Of a stretch of 64,000 nt of DNA, positions 25,497 to 34,475 are shown piece after piece. Where the stretch lies: contig CANSLJ010000023.1 of NCBI GenBank assembly GCA_947647735.1, forward strand, positions 1 through 64,000, in the 5' to 3' direction. The translations under genes and the position numbers were made by a program. The notes beneath the pieces were generated by a model, which ran no database searches, was not told the DNA's origin, and saw only the letters and a program-made list of their open reading frames with translations. This DNA comes from an uncultured bacterium. Lineage in GTDB: Bacteria > Bacillota > Clostridia > Lachnospirales > Lachnospiraceae. The stretch's first letter is position 1, and every line of letters starts with the position of its first letter.

Positions 25497-26357
25497 ATGA
25501 AAGTAATAAGATGTGAAAATGAAAATGGGCTGGATGCTGTCTTTACATATGATCATGACAACACAGAGTTTTTTCTTGTGTCACTTGACGGTGTATATCA
25601 GATGAAAAATGATGTACACACCTCACAGAACGCCACGACAGACGGCAGCAGCTACAGCGGGGAAACAATGGAGGAAAGAAACATTGTGATAACTGCAAAT
25701 ATCCGCAGAAATTACCGGAAAAACCGGGATTATCTATCACGGGTTTTCAAGACGGGAGCAGAGGGCACATTTTATCACACGGAGGACGGGGAAACACGGA
25801 AAATCAAATACAGGGTGGAAAATATTGATATAGCGGAAAAAGGCATCATACGACCAGCCGTGATATCCCTGATCTGTCCTGATCCGTATTTTAAAGATGA
25901 TAAGGCAACTCACATTGAAATGGCAAGCTGGGAAAGTGGCTTTGAATTTCCTTGTGAAATACCGGAAGAGGGGATGGAGTTTGGTACACGGTCAAAGGAA
26001 ACGATAAAGGTAGTAGATAATGACAGCACAACAGCGATCGGCATACAAATGACGATCATAGCGGAGGACATGGTTGTAAATCCATCTATCATGAACGTGA
26101 CAACAGGGGAAACTTTAAAACTCTTATGCACCATGCTGCCGGATGATCAGATTGTCATAACGACAGAACAGGGAAACATTGACGTGATTCTGTACCGCGG
26201 CGGGGAAAAGATAGATTATAACTACACCGTGGATGAAGAAAATGAGGGCTATGTGCAGTTAGAGACAGGGAGAAACTATATCAATTATACAGCAGATGAA
26301 GGTGATGATTACATGAACGTAAACTTTGACTTTGAAAATTGTTATGTAATGCCGTAG
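25497..26357 (+). CDS. Distal tail protein (Dit)
   Basis: The 286-residue protein follows the tape measure gene. It contains ITANIRRNYRKNRDYLSRVF and IKYRVENIDIAEKGIIRPAVISLICPDPYF, the siphovirus tail-component signature. It forms the hub at the tail tip. No lectin-like insertion is evident. Confidence 0.88.
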   Translation: MKVIRCENENGLDAVFTYDHDNTEFFLVSLDGVYQMKNDVHTSQNATTDGSSYSGETMEERNIVITANIRRNYRKNRDYLSRVFKTGAEGTFYHTEDGETRKIKYRVENIDIAEKGIIRPAVISLICPDPYFKDDKATHIEMASWESGFEFPCEIPEEGMEFGTRSKETIKVVDNDSTTAIGIQMTIIAEDMVVNPSIMNVTTGETLKLLCTMLPDDQIVITTEQGNIDVILYRGGEKIDYNYTVDEENEGYVQLETGRNYINYTADEGDDYMNVNFDFENCYVMP

Positions 26358-26369
26358 AAGGGCGGAAAA

Positions 26370-27476
26370 ATGGCACAGCAGGTACAGTCTGCCGCAGAGG
26401 TGCGGCAGCAGAAACAGGTAAAAGTATATAATAGGGATTTGATGCGGCAGGGCGTGATAGATGTGTACCGGTCTCTGATCTGGACACGGAAGTATAAAGA
26501 GGCTGGCACAGTGGAATTTCACGCGCCCTTAAATAGCAGGAATCTAGCACTTTTGAAAAAAGAAAACATTATCACGATGACAGGATCGACAGAGAGCGCA
26601 ATCATTGAGGGGATGGCAGCAGACGACTATTCAAACGAGATCACAGCGACAGGAAACATGTTATCTTCCACATTGTCCAGACGCGGCATAAAAACCGTGG
26701 TAAATGTATCAAACAAGAGCTATGAGGACGCTATGAGGCAGTTAGTGGATGTTTCCGCAATCAGCGGCAAAAATCCATTGCCGCGCCTCATGCTGGGAGA
26801 AAAACAGGGGCTAGGAGATGTGGTAACGCTGCAGGTATCATACAAAGATTTATACACTTATTTGATGAAGCTGTCCGCTTGTAGCAATTTAGGTTTCCGG
26901 GTGCGCGGAGATTATAAAGAAAAACAGTTTTATTTTGAAGTGTATGAGGGAAAGGATCACAGCGAGAACCAGACCGGAAACAAGCGCGTTATTTTTTCAG
27001 AAGTGTACCGGAACATAAATAAAGCCACTTTCACAACGAATAGCCAAAACTATAAAACACATGCGATCGTGTTCGGAGACGGAGAGGGAACGGCGCGGAC
27101 CATAATGGAAGCAGCGATTGATCCGGCGGCGGAAGGATGGGAGCGCCGGGAGGTGATGGTAGATGCCAGAGACATTCAGCGGGACGGTTTGACAGAAGCA
27201 CAGTATCAATCCGCACTTATTCAGCGCGGAAATGAAAAGCTGGCAGAATATGGCATCGTGGAATGCTTAGAGGCGGTCACACTGCCAAACGTCAATTTTG
27301 CTTACAAGATTGACTATGATTTAGGCGACATTGTAACAGTCGATAAAAAAGCATGGGGGATAAAGATGGACAAGCGGATCACGGAGATTCAGGAAGTATA
27401 CGAAAATGGAGGAATGCAGGTTATTCCTACGTTTGGGGATCCTCTGCCGGATGCGGTGGACTTGTCGAATAATTAA
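26370..27476 (+). CDS. Tail-associated protein (Gp37-like, Tal)
   Basis: The 368-residue protein has VYNRDLMRQGVIDVYRSLIWTRKY and KAWGIKMDKRITEIQEVYENGG, characteristic of the siphovirus Gp37-like family downstream of Dit. It forms the tail-tip hub below Dit. No separate peptidoglycan hydrolase domain was recognised. Confidence 0.82.
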   Translation: MAQQVQSAAEVRQQKQVKVYNRDLMRQGVIDVYRSLIWTRKYKEAGTVEFHAPLNSRNLALLKKENIITMTGSTESAIIEGMAADDYSNEITATGNMLSSTLSRRGIKTVVNVSNKSYEDAMRQLVDVSAISGKNPLPRLMLGEKQGLGDVVTLQVSYKDLYTYLMKLSACSNLGFRVRGDYKEKQFYFEVYEGKDHSENQTGNKRVIFSEVYRNINKATFTTNSQNYKTHAIVFGDGEGTARTIMEAAIDPAAEGWERREVMVDARDIQRDGLTEAQYQSALIQRGNEKLAEYGIVECLEAVTLPNVNFAYKIDYDLGDIVTVDKKAWGIKMDKRITEIQEVYENGGMQVIPTFGDPLPDAVDLSNN

Positions 27477-27496
27477 AGAAAGGAGCTATAAGGGCA

Positions 27497-28525
27497 TTGG
27501 CAGAACTTTGCAGTTTTTTCAATTCAAAAGATCATGACAGAATTTATAATACTAGACACTGGGCAGATTATTTTTTCCCGCTTTTTAAATCCGGTGTATT
27601 TAATGGGGATTTACAAGTAGCGGCGGATGAGGGGATGAAAGCAAAAATACAACCGGGGTATGCATGGATAGATGGTTATGGGTATCATCTGACAGATGGG
27701 CTGGTGATGGATTTAGAGACGGCGAGCGGCAACATGAACCGCATGGACAGCATAGTACTGCGGCTGGATTTAACAAATAGATGGATTAAGGCATATTGCA
27801 AAACGGGCAGCTATTACGCGGGCGAGCCGATACCACCAGTGCCAGAGATCACAGCGACGGTTCATGAATTAGTGATAGCACATATCCTGATCACGGCAGG
27901 AAGTACAGAGGTAACACAGGATATGATCACAGATACCCGGATGGATGGGGATATATGCGGCTGGGTGTGCGGAGCCGTTGAACAGATTGACTTCTCGCAG
28001 ATAAAAGCACAATTCGATAAATTCTTTACGGATTATAAGGCAGACATACAGACACAGTACGGGATGTATCTGGATGATATTGGATCGCTGGAAATACAGG
28101 CGCAAAACAGGTATGAGAGCATGGACCGGGAATTTACGGACTATGAGAACCAGCAGAAAGAATACATGGAAAAATGGAAACAGACGGTACAGGATGAGTA
28201 TTTCGGCTGGCTGGATAAAATTAAGAGTATTCTTAACGAAAATGCCGCCGGAAAACTGCAAAATGAGATAGACGATCTGACAACAGATGTTTTTGACAGG
28301 TACTATGGGCTGCAGACACAGGAAACTATATTTTTAGATGATGGCAGTATAAAAACAGTAAATAAAGAGGCAGAGATTGTTACAGACTTCGGATATGATG
28401 CTGACGGAAATGAAACGGCAGTAACAACCATAAAACCGAAAGCAGGAATATATGACTATGTAAGGACAACGATATTTTTCGCTGGCAGAATAACGGGTAG
28501 CACAGAAAAGAAAGTGAGGGTATAA
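27497..28525 (+). CDS. Baseplate / upper fibre protein
   Basis: The 342-residue protein likely starts at TTG 27497 behind AAAGGAG. The N-terminal half (SGVFNGDLQVAADEGMKAKIQPGYAWIDGYGY) resembles baseplate domains of Firmicute siphoviruses. A coiled coil covers about residues 165-270, followed by a small C-terminal domain. It probably links the hub to the variable tail protein that follows. Confidence 0.7.
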   Translation: MAELCSFFNSKDHDRIYNTRHWADYFFPLFKSGVFNGDLQVAADEGMKAKIQPGYAWIDGYGYHLTDGLVMDLETASGNMNRMDSIVLRLDLTNRWIKAYCKTGSYYAGEPIPPVPEITATVHELVIAHILITAGSTEVTQDMITDTRMDGDICGWVCGAVEQIDFSQIKAQFDKFFTDYKADIQTQYGMYLDDIGSLEIQAQNRYESMDREFTDYENQQKEYMEKWKQTVQDEYFGWLDKIKSILNENAAGKLQNEIDDLTTDVFDRYYGLQTQETIFLDDGSIKTVNKEAEIVTDFGYDADGNETAVTTIKPKAGIYDYVRTTIFFAGRITGSTEKKVRV

Positions 28526-28526
28526 G

Positions 28527-30365
28527 ATGGCATACGATGAACATAAATGGAGCGTTGACCAGATCAAGAAATTCGGTGAGGGATTTCTTCCAAAGAATAT
28601 GAGAAAGTTTAGCGCAGTACAGTCCAGTGCGGACACGGTAAGCATAACTTTTTTAGAGCCGACGGACACGGTGATTGAAAATCAGACGCTATTAGCGGTA
28701 AAAGGCGTGGAAATACTGATGAAGGAGGGCGGCTATCCAAGACACCACAAAGACGGCACATTGATCATAAATAACACGGAGTCGGGAAAGCATGAAAAGA
28801 CGCCGGTTATTGTAGAAAATATGGAGATGGAACATACATATTATTTTGCAGCTTTTCCGTACAGTGAAAACGGCGTATATAACGAAAGTGGAAATATTGC
28901 CAATATTGCAGAAATAACGATACATGAGGGAGAGACAATTACTATAAATGTGAATGTAGATAACGATAGCGATTTTACGCCTGCAGATATCATCCTGCAT
29001 AATGTGACGACAGGAGAAGAGCAGACACAGACTGTCGGCGGTACGTCACAGATTGGTTTTAATATAAATATCAATGAAGAATATTATATCACTGCTTCAG
29101 CAGTGTATGGATATAAGACGCCGGATCAGACAGAACATTTTACAGCAGTGGCAGGACACAGCAGGGCGATCGATTTTAACTATATCAGGCGTACATTGTT
29201 TGGATATTATGAGGACACAAAGGACAGCAACCCGGAAACTCGTATACATTATATTGAAATGAATGCGGATTTTGAGCCTATGCGATGCGTAACGACGGCA
29301 GCAGGCGGGTGGAATAATGGAGACTGGACGGAGAAAAACTGCTGGATCATAAAGGGAAACAAGCCCTTCATGGTGAAATATGATGGAACGATTGACTACG
29401 AACTTGACCACAATGATTACAGCAAGAAAAAGGCGGGCGGCGTATCTGATATATCCAGCGCGGCATATACAGGGAATGCTATGGCAACGATCCCGCTTGT
29501 ATGGGTAAAGCGCTATACAGAGGACGGAAAACAATACCACCTTTTCTGTGATATCCAGCTTGATGAAGATTTTCATGCTTACGCACACACCCGCGCTGAT
29601 GGCAGCATAGAACCGTACACATTTTATCCTATGTTCGGCGGTTCGCTTATTTCCGGAAAACTGCGATCTATCGCAGGACAGACACAAATGAATACCGTAG
29701 CCGGAGAAACAGAAATAAGCTATGCAAAGGCTAACGGTGCGTTATGGAATACGGGTTACTATTCCATTATACAGTTACGATGGGAGCTGGAAACACTTTT
29801 TACAAGATCAACAAATAAACAGGATGCCTGCGGCTACGGGAATTATAAAGATGGTAACGGAGCAGGAAGCCTTCTGAAGACCGGAACACTTTTAACGGGC
29901 GGCAGATTTTTGGGGCATGGACCGAGCGTGAACAAAGCAAGAAAATTTCTGCATTGTGAGCAGCAGATGGGCGCATGGGAGAGGATCAACGGCTGGCTGT
30001 ATGTAGGCGGGAAACATTATATAAAGCAGCACGAACCGTACAACGAAACAGGAGACGGATATATTAACACGGGACTTTCCATGAGTGGGACAAGCGGGCA
30101 GTATATCAAAGAAACGGTACTTTCCGACAACGGAGAACTTCCGACAGTGATCGGCGGTGCGTCTGATACATATAAATGCTGCGGCGGCTGGTATAACGCT
30201 TCGCAGGTTGATCACGCGCTTGTCGGTGGTGACTGCAGCAATGGTCTTCTTTGCGGCGGGGCGGTGAGCGTGAGCAGCCTTGTCTCGTATGCCTCCTGGG
30301 TCTTTTCCGCGCGCCCCTATTCTAAAACCCCTACAACCGCGAAGCCCTCAGACATTGAGGGCTAG
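28527..30365 (+). CDS. DGR target: variable tail/receptor-binding protein
   Basis: The 612-residue protein has beta-rich N-terminal domains and a C-terminal region resembling a C-type-lectin-like fold. Residues about 563-596 are encoded by the variable repeat and show substitutions confined to positions that are adenine in the template. These residues (GDCSNG, VSVSSLVSYASWVF) would form the variable ligand-binding face, so host-receptor recognition is expected. It is the last large tail gene and lies next to the template and reverse transcriptase. Confidence 0.9.
   Translation: MAYDEHKWSVDQIKKFGEGFLPKNMRKFSAVQSSADTVSITFLEPTDTVIENQTLLAVKGVEILMKEGGYPRHHKDGTLIINNTESGKHEKTPVIVENMEMEHTYYFAAFPYSENGVYNESGNIANIAEITIHEGETITINVNVDNDSDFTPADIILHNVTTGEEQTQTVGGTSQIGFNININEEYYITASAVYGYKTPDQTEHFTAVAGHSRAIDFNYIRRTLFGYYEDTKDSNPETRIHYIEMNADFEPMRCVTTAAGGWNNGDWTEKNCWIIKGNKPFMVKYDGTIDYELDHNDYSKKKAGGVSDISSAAYTGNAMATIPLVWVKRYTEDGKQYHLFCDIQLDEDFHAYAHTRADGSIEPYTFYPMFGGSLISGKLRSIAGQTQMNTVAGETEISYAKANGALWNTGYYSIIQLRWELETLFTRSTNKQDACGYGNYKDGNGAGSLLKTGTLLTGGRFLGHGPSVNKARKFLHCEQQMGAWERINGWLYVGGKHYIKQHEPYNETGDGYINTGLSMSGTSGQYIKETVLSDNGELPTVIGGASDTYKCCGGWYNASQVDHALVGGDCSNGLLCGGAVSVSSLVSYASWVFSARPYSKTPTTAKPSDIEG
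30215..30314 (+). repeat. DGR variable repeat (VR)
   Basis: These 100 bases align without gaps to the template at 30478-30577. I count 11 mismatches, and each is at a template adenine (to G, T or C). No non-adenine position differs inside the block. That is the signature of adenine-directed mutagenic retrohoming. Similarity ends just after TTTCCGCGCGC, which would be the initiation-of-homing end. Confidence 0.93.
30343..30363 (+). other. DGR target hairpin downstream of VR
   Basis: AGCCCTCA (30343-30350) pairs perfectly with TGAGGGCT (30356-30363) around a 5-nt loop; the stem overlaps the stop codon. A short hairpin or cruciform just past the VR is a known requirement for efficient DGR homing in the Bordetella phage system. 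A second GC-rich hairpin (30383-30389 with 30395-30401) follows. Confidence 0.7.
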
Positions 30366-30477
30366 CGGTTAAAGCGGGGGATCGGGGGCAGCCCGCCCCC
30401 GGTGTAAGTAAATATAATATGGAAGTAAATAATATACGGATTTTGTGTGCGACAACGCGGGGCTTTTCGTCCCCCGC

Positions 30478-30577
30478 CGCGCTTGTCGGTGGTAACTGCA
30501 ACAATGGTCTTCTTTGCGGCGGGGCGGTGAACGTGAACAACCTTGTCTCGAATGCCAACTGGAACATTTCCGCGCGC
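30478..30577 (+). ncRNA. DGR template repeat (TR)
   Basis: The template is rich in AAC and AAT codon-phase triplets: nine AA pairs plus one further A in the aligned block. It is copied by the adjacent reverse transcriptase. The 5' boundary lies in a hairpin with upstream bases (GACAA 30451-30455 with TTGTC 30483-30487). An open frame over this block (30419-30667) is a by-product of the repeat and is not called as a gene. Confidence 0.92.
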
Positions 30578-30759
30578 ACGTTTCTATTAAAATGGATCAA
30601 TAACCTAATGCACACAATTTTCGGAAGCCAAAGGCTTGAAATGAACACCCGACGTAGGCGGGGTTAGTAAGAAATTGAAAGCCCCAGAGGGAATAGAAAG
30701 GATGATTCACTATAAGAACCTACAAAAATTTATATGAACAGATTATTTCAGAAGAAAAT

Positions 30760-31992
30760 TTGAGAAAAGCCTTTTTTAAGGCGGCAAAAGGAAAGCGGAA
30801 CAGAAAAGATGTAAAGAAAGTGCTTGATAATGTAGATAAGCATGTGGCGATTCTGCGTGGAATGCTGATCCGGGAAGAATTTAGACCAGCGCATCATAGA
30901 CCGGTAACAATTAATGATGGTTATAAACTGAAAAAGAGAAAAATTATAAAACCATATTATAAGTATGAGCAGGTAGTACATCACGCCATCTTTCAAGTGC
31001 TTGCACCCTCTGATAAAGATATAAAGGAAAATCCATCTTTAAAGAAAGTGATTAACCGTGGATTCTATGAATATACCTGCGGATCACTGAAAGGGAGAGG
31101 CGCACACTATGGGAAAAAGTACATTGAGCGCTGGATCAGAAACGATGTAAAAAACACAAAATATGTACTGAAAATAGATATACGGCATTTTTACGACAGC
31201 ATACCACATGACAAGCTGAAAGCGAAGCTTCGGAGGGTGATTGCAGATGAAAAAACGCTGAGGCTGCTTGATCTGATCATCGATGCAGTGCCGGAAGGTT
31301 TGCCGCTAGGGTACGATACAAGCAAATGGCTGGCGGACTTTTACCTTCAGGATTTAGACCATTATATCAAGCAGGAAGTTTGGAAACCGGAAAAAGAGAG
31401 AAAAGTACAGAATTATGTAAAACGCATGGAGCGGAAAGGAATTACAAAATATAAAATACCAAAATATGCATGCGGGTTGCCTTATATGGTGCGTTACGTT
31501 GATGATATTGTGGGATTTGCCGCAAATAAAAGGGAATTAAAAATAGCATTGGAAAGAATAGAAACATTTTGCAGGGAAAATCTAGGTCTGGAAATTAAAG
31601 CGAATAAACAGATATTTCCTCTGTCAAAGGAAATAAAGTTGACAGAAAAAGAAATGGAAAAGAGAAGGAAAGAGGGAAAGTCAGTCAAAGAAACAGTGAA
31701 AGAAATCGGGCGTGCATTGGATTTTATGGGTTTTCTATTCAGGAGGACACGCACGACGATCAGAAAGGCGATATTATACCGGATCACGCGCAAGGCGCGG
31801 AAATTAGCGAAGAAAGAGAAAATAAACTGGTATGACGCCTGTAGCATGGTAAGCCGAATGGGGTATTTCAAGTATACAGATGCATATAACGTGTATCTGG
31901 ATCGCGTAAAACCCTATGTAAATATAAAAAGGCTGAAGAAAATAATCTCAAATCATGAGAGGAAAGGAAGGGTAGCTTATGCAGCAAGTTAA
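30760..31992 (+). CDS. DGR reverse transcriptase
   Basis: The protein has RT fingers and palm motifs: KRKIIKPYYKYEQVVHHAIF, YVLKIDIRHFYDSIPH, the catalytic MVRYVDDIVGFA, and LDFMGFLFRR. Motif 4 reads LPLGYDTSKW, where many DGR enzymes have SQ. It copies the TR RNA with errors at adenine and drives retrohoming into the VR. The frame is open upstream to 30706 and encodes family-like residues (RTYKNLYEQIISEENL), but has no ATG, GTG or TTG before the TTG at 30760. An ATA at 30712 sits 9 nt after AAGGA and may be the true or decayed start. Confidence 0.9.
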   Translation: MRKAFFKAAKGKRNRKDVKKVLDNVDKHVAILRGMLIREEFRPAHHRPVTINDGYKLKKRKIIKPYYKYEQVVHHAIFQVLAPSDKDIKENPSLKKVINRGFYEYTCGSLKGRGAHYGKKYIERWIRNDVKNTKYVLKIDIRHFYDSIPHDKLKAKLRRVIADEKTLRLLDLIIDAVPEGLPLGYDTSKWLADFYLQDLDHYIKQEVWKPEKERKVQNYVKRMERKGITKYKIPKYACGLPYMVRYVDDIVGFAANKRELKIALERIETFCRENLGLEIKANKQIFPLSKEIKLTEKEMEKRRKEGKSVKETVKEIGRALDFMGFLFRRTRTTIRKAILYRITRKARKLAKKEKINWYDACSMVSRMGYFKYTDAYNVYLDRVKPYVNIKRLKKIISNHERKGRVAYAAS

Positions 31993-32344
31993 TTGGAAAG
32001 ACGGCGAAACTTATGAAACGGAACGCCCGGCAGATATTGAAAAGAGCAGGGACCGCATCAAGGTGCGCCGGAATATCACGCGGGAAACCCGCACTATCGA
32101 AAACGAAAAGCGCAAAGTTTGGGCGTATGAATACGCAAACATGACGCTAGGACAATACGAGACATACAAGGCGCAGCTTGCGGAACTAAAAAGCCCGCTG
32201 GCGCAACTTATCAACGAAAATAATACACAACAGATGGAAGGGACGGCAGCGATCTATGAAGAAATGTTGAAAATGATGGACAACCAGCAGGCGATCATGG
32301 AAGGGATCGCGGCGGTATATGAAATGGGGGTAAGTGCAGAATGA
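31979..32344 (+). CDS. Hypothetical phage protein after the RT (121 aa)
   Basis: It starts MQQVNWKDGETYETERPADI, overlaps the RT end by 14 nt and is mostly helical and charged. It has the size of a DGR accessory protein (Avd), but I see no clear resemblance. A tail or lysis-region protein is equally likely. Confidence 0.6.
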   Translation: MQQVNWKDGETYETERPADIEKSRDRIKVRRNITRETRTIENEKRKVWAYEYANMTLGQYETYKAQLAELKSPLAQLINENNTQQMEGTAAIYEEMLKMMDNQQAIMEGIAAVYEMGVSAE

Positions 32345-32559
32345 AAAATATATACATCAAGTTAGTAATTGCAGGGCGAAATATCGCAACGATCCCGGTG
32401 CGGGATATCGTAAGCGTAGCAGCAGGGGTTATCATCAAAGGCGCTGAGAATGGCACAACATATATAACGATCGAGGACATACCGGACAAGTACAGGGCAG
32501 CAACGGTTAAGGAACTGAAAACAGAAGGCTATAATGAATACGGCGAGCCGATTGAATAA
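32341..32559 (+). CDS. Hypothetical phage protein (72 aa)
   Basis: It starts MKNIYIKLVIAGRNIATIPV and overlaps the preceding stop by 4 nt. The family was not recognised. It lies directly before the holin. Confidence 0.55.
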   Translation: MKNIYIKLVIAGRNIATIPVRDIVSVAAGVIIKGAENGTTYITIEDIPDKYRAATVKELKTEGYNEYGEPIE

Positions 32560-32571
32560 AGGAGGGAAAAC

Positions 32572-33081
32572 ATGGTGACAAACGTTTTTACGGATAAATA
32601 TAATATGATCGTGGGCGCGGCAGTAGCAGCATTAACAGCAGTTTTCGGGGTGTACTGGTATGTATTTGCAATCTATCTGGCTTTTAATATTTTTGACTGG
32701 CTTTCCGGCTGGTATAACGCACGAAAAAAAGGGCAGGAAAGCAGCGAAGTTGGCACGAATGGAGCAGTTAAGAAGCTGGGGTGCTGGATGGCGATACTTG
32801 TGGCGTTTATGATCAGCGGGTGTTTTGTACATATAGGAGATGATCTGCTGGGCGTCAATCTTTCCTTCCTGAACCTGCTCGGCTGGTGGGTACTTACTAT
32901 GCTGATTATTAATGAAGCCCGTAGTATTTTGGAAAACCTTGTGGAAATAGGGGTGAAAGTTCCTAATATTTTGATAAAAGGGCTGGCAGTCACGGAAAAG
33001 TTGGTGGAAGCAGGCATGGATGTTTTAGACACAGACAAAGAACCAGATAACATTACGAATAAAGAAAGTATACAGAGATAA
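32572..33081 (+). CDS. Phage holin
   Basis: The 169-residue membrane protein has four hydrophobic segments (about 12-45, 70-92, 97-118 and a weaker fourth). The FNIFDWLSGWYNARKKGQESS loop is typical of the toxin-secretion/phage-lysis holin family. It would permeabilise the membrane to release or activate the amidase encoded at 33311. Confidence 0.88.
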   Translation: MVTNVFTDKYNMIVGAAVAALTAVFGVYWYVFAIYLAFNIFDWLSGWYNARKKGQESSEVGTNGAVKKLGCWMAILVAFMISGCFVHIGDDLLGVNLSFLNLLGWWVLTMLIINEARSILENLVEIGVKVPNILIKGLAVTEKLVEAGMDVLDTDKEPDNITNKESIQR

Positions 33082-33090
33082 CAAATAAGG

Positions 33091-33130
33091 AAAGCCCTGC
33101 ACCGTTAATATACTATTTTGCAGGGCTTTT
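33091..33130 (+). terminator. Intrinsic terminator after the holin
   Basis: An 11-bp perfect stem (AAAGCCCTGCA 33091-33101 with 33119-33129) ends in a T-run. It lies inside the lysis cassette, so it would lower transcription of the amidase relative to the holin. Confidence 0.75.
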
Positions 33131-33155
33131 GATAAATTTGAAAGGGTGATAAGCA

Positions 33156-33314
33156 ATGAAAAGCGAAACAACTAAAAATTTAACGCCGGAGGCATTGGCT
33201 GAACTGAAAAAGACAGTAAAAGAAATGAATGATGAAGAACGGGATAAATTCAGGAATGGATTTGATCCTGATGAAATGGGATTCAGTGGCGAGGAAGGAG
33301 CGGTTCCAGAATGA
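33156..33314 (+). CDS. Small acidic phage protein (52 aa)
   Basis: It starts MKSETTKNLTPEALAELKK with a AAAGGGTG site and ends with ATGA overlapping the amidase start. It is helical and acidic. It may serve translational coupling to the amidase; the function is unknown. Confidence 0.6.
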   Translation: MKSETTKNLTPEALAELKKTVKEMNDEERDKFRNGFDPDEMGFSGEEGAVPE

Positions 33315-34324
33315 ACATAAACAGGCAGTATATAACAAAGATCAATTTCACAGATAAAAACAGCACGGCGAGGATCAAATACATAGTGATTCATTATTTC
33401 GGTGGGCTTTCCACAGCAAAAAGTTTGGCGGCATACTGGGCGAGGGAGTATATCGGAGCGTCCGCACATTATGCCGTAGGGCATGCGGGAGAAGTGTACC
33501 AGATTGTAGAAGATGATGATGTAGCGTGGCATTGTGGAACATCGGGAAAATATAAACACGCTTTATGTAGAAACTCTAATTCAATCGGCATTGAAATGGC
33601 AGTAAAGAAAAAAAGCGCTGGAACATTGAACGCTACGGACAAAGATTGGTATTTTACACCCGAGACAGTAGCTACAACAATAGAATTGACAAAGATGCTT
33701 ATGAAAAAATACAATGTCCCAGCAGAAAATGTATTGAGACATTACGATGTTACGGGGAAAATTTGTCCGAATCCGTATTACTATAACCTGTCTGAAAGCA
33801 CCTGGGCGGCTTTCAAAGCGGCAATCAGCACGCCGGCTGCAGCAGGAGAAACAGGGGAAGAAAAACCGGCAATAGGGAGTGCGCAGGGCGTGGATGTGCC
33901 AGAAGTGAAGAAGGCTGCCGGAATGCTCAAAATAATATACACGGGTGCGGACGGAGTAAACTACCGGACAACGCCGGATTACAACGCACCGATAGCAGGG
34001 AGGGCATATACAGGAGGAATTTTTACAGTCGTAGGAGAAACGGGGGACTTTTATAAATTAAAGTCCGGCTGGTACATTACAAAGCGATCTGATCTTGTAC
34101 AGTTCACGCCGAAAGAGATGAAACGATATGCAAAAATCATTTACAAAGGAGAGGACGGGGTAAATTATCGGGCGATACCAGATTATACAGCGAAAAAGAC
34201 GGGTGTCGCCCATTACGGAGATTTATTTACAGTCGTAGGAGAGACAGGAGACTTCTATAAATTAAAAGCAGGCTGGTATTTGACGAAACGGGCAGATTTA
34301 GTGGAACTGATAGAGGTTGCATAA
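33311..34324 (+). CDS. N-acetylmuramoyl-L-alanine amidase (endolysin)
   Basis: The 337-residue protein has an N-terminal amidase_2 domain (about 1-170), with zinc-ligand histidines in VIHYFGGL and LRHYDVTGKICP. Two C-terminal SH3-type wall-binding repeats follow (about 212-272 and 278-334), each containing FTVVGETGDFYKLK. It cleaves the bond between MurNAc and L-alanine at lysis. No signal peptide is visible, so release depends on the holin. Confidence 0.93.
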   Translation: MNINRQYITKINFTDKNSTARIKYIVIHYFGGLSTAKSLAAYWAREYIGASAHYAVGHAGEVYQIVEDDDVAWHCGTSGKYKHALCRNSNSIGIEMAVKKKSAGTLNATDKDWYFTPETVATTIELTKMLMKKYNVPAENVLRHYDVTGKICPNPYYYNLSESTWAAFKAAISTPAAAGETGEEKPAIGSAQGVDVPEVKKAAGMLKIIYTGADGVNYRTTPDYNAPIAGRAYTGGIFTVVGETGDFYKLKSGWYITKRSDLVQFTPKEMKRYAKIIYKGEDGVNYRAIPDYTAKKTGVAHYGDLFTVVGETGDFYKLKAGWYLTKRADLVELIEVA

Positions 34325-34341
34325 AAAATAATAAAAAACGA

Positions 34342-34376
34342 GTAGCCTATCGTTTGATGTGATAGGCTACCTTTTT
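34342..34376 (+). terminator. Terminator of the late/lysis operon
   Basis: A perfect 10-bp stem (GTAGCCTATC 34342-34351 with 34361-34370) is followed by CTTTTT. It closes the late operon. Confidence 0.85.
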
Positions 34377-34382
34377 AAACAA

Positions 34383-34437
34383 AAATTTACCCAATGAGCA
34401 AAAAAACATTGACAAATTTACCCAATGAGTACATAAT
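34383..34437 (+). promoter_or_regulatory. Operator-bearing promoter of the right-arm regulatory genes
   Basis: The 16-bp sequence AAATTTACCCAATGAG occurs twice (34383-34398 and 34414-34429), 31 bp apart start to start (about three helical turns). TTGACA (34409-34414), a 17-bp spacer and CATAAT (34432-34437) form a promoter; the second repeat fills the spacer and the first lies upstream of -35. This suggests repression by a phage regulator. Confidence 0.7.
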
Positions 34438-34475
34438 ATAATTGTAACAAGGGAATAGCAGGAAAGGAGAACAAA

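Noticed and set aside
30419..30667. 82-residue ORF over the template repeat
   Set aside because: It is a reading of the TR copy of the VR. Asn-rich codons come from the AAC-rich template, and there is no ribosome binding site.
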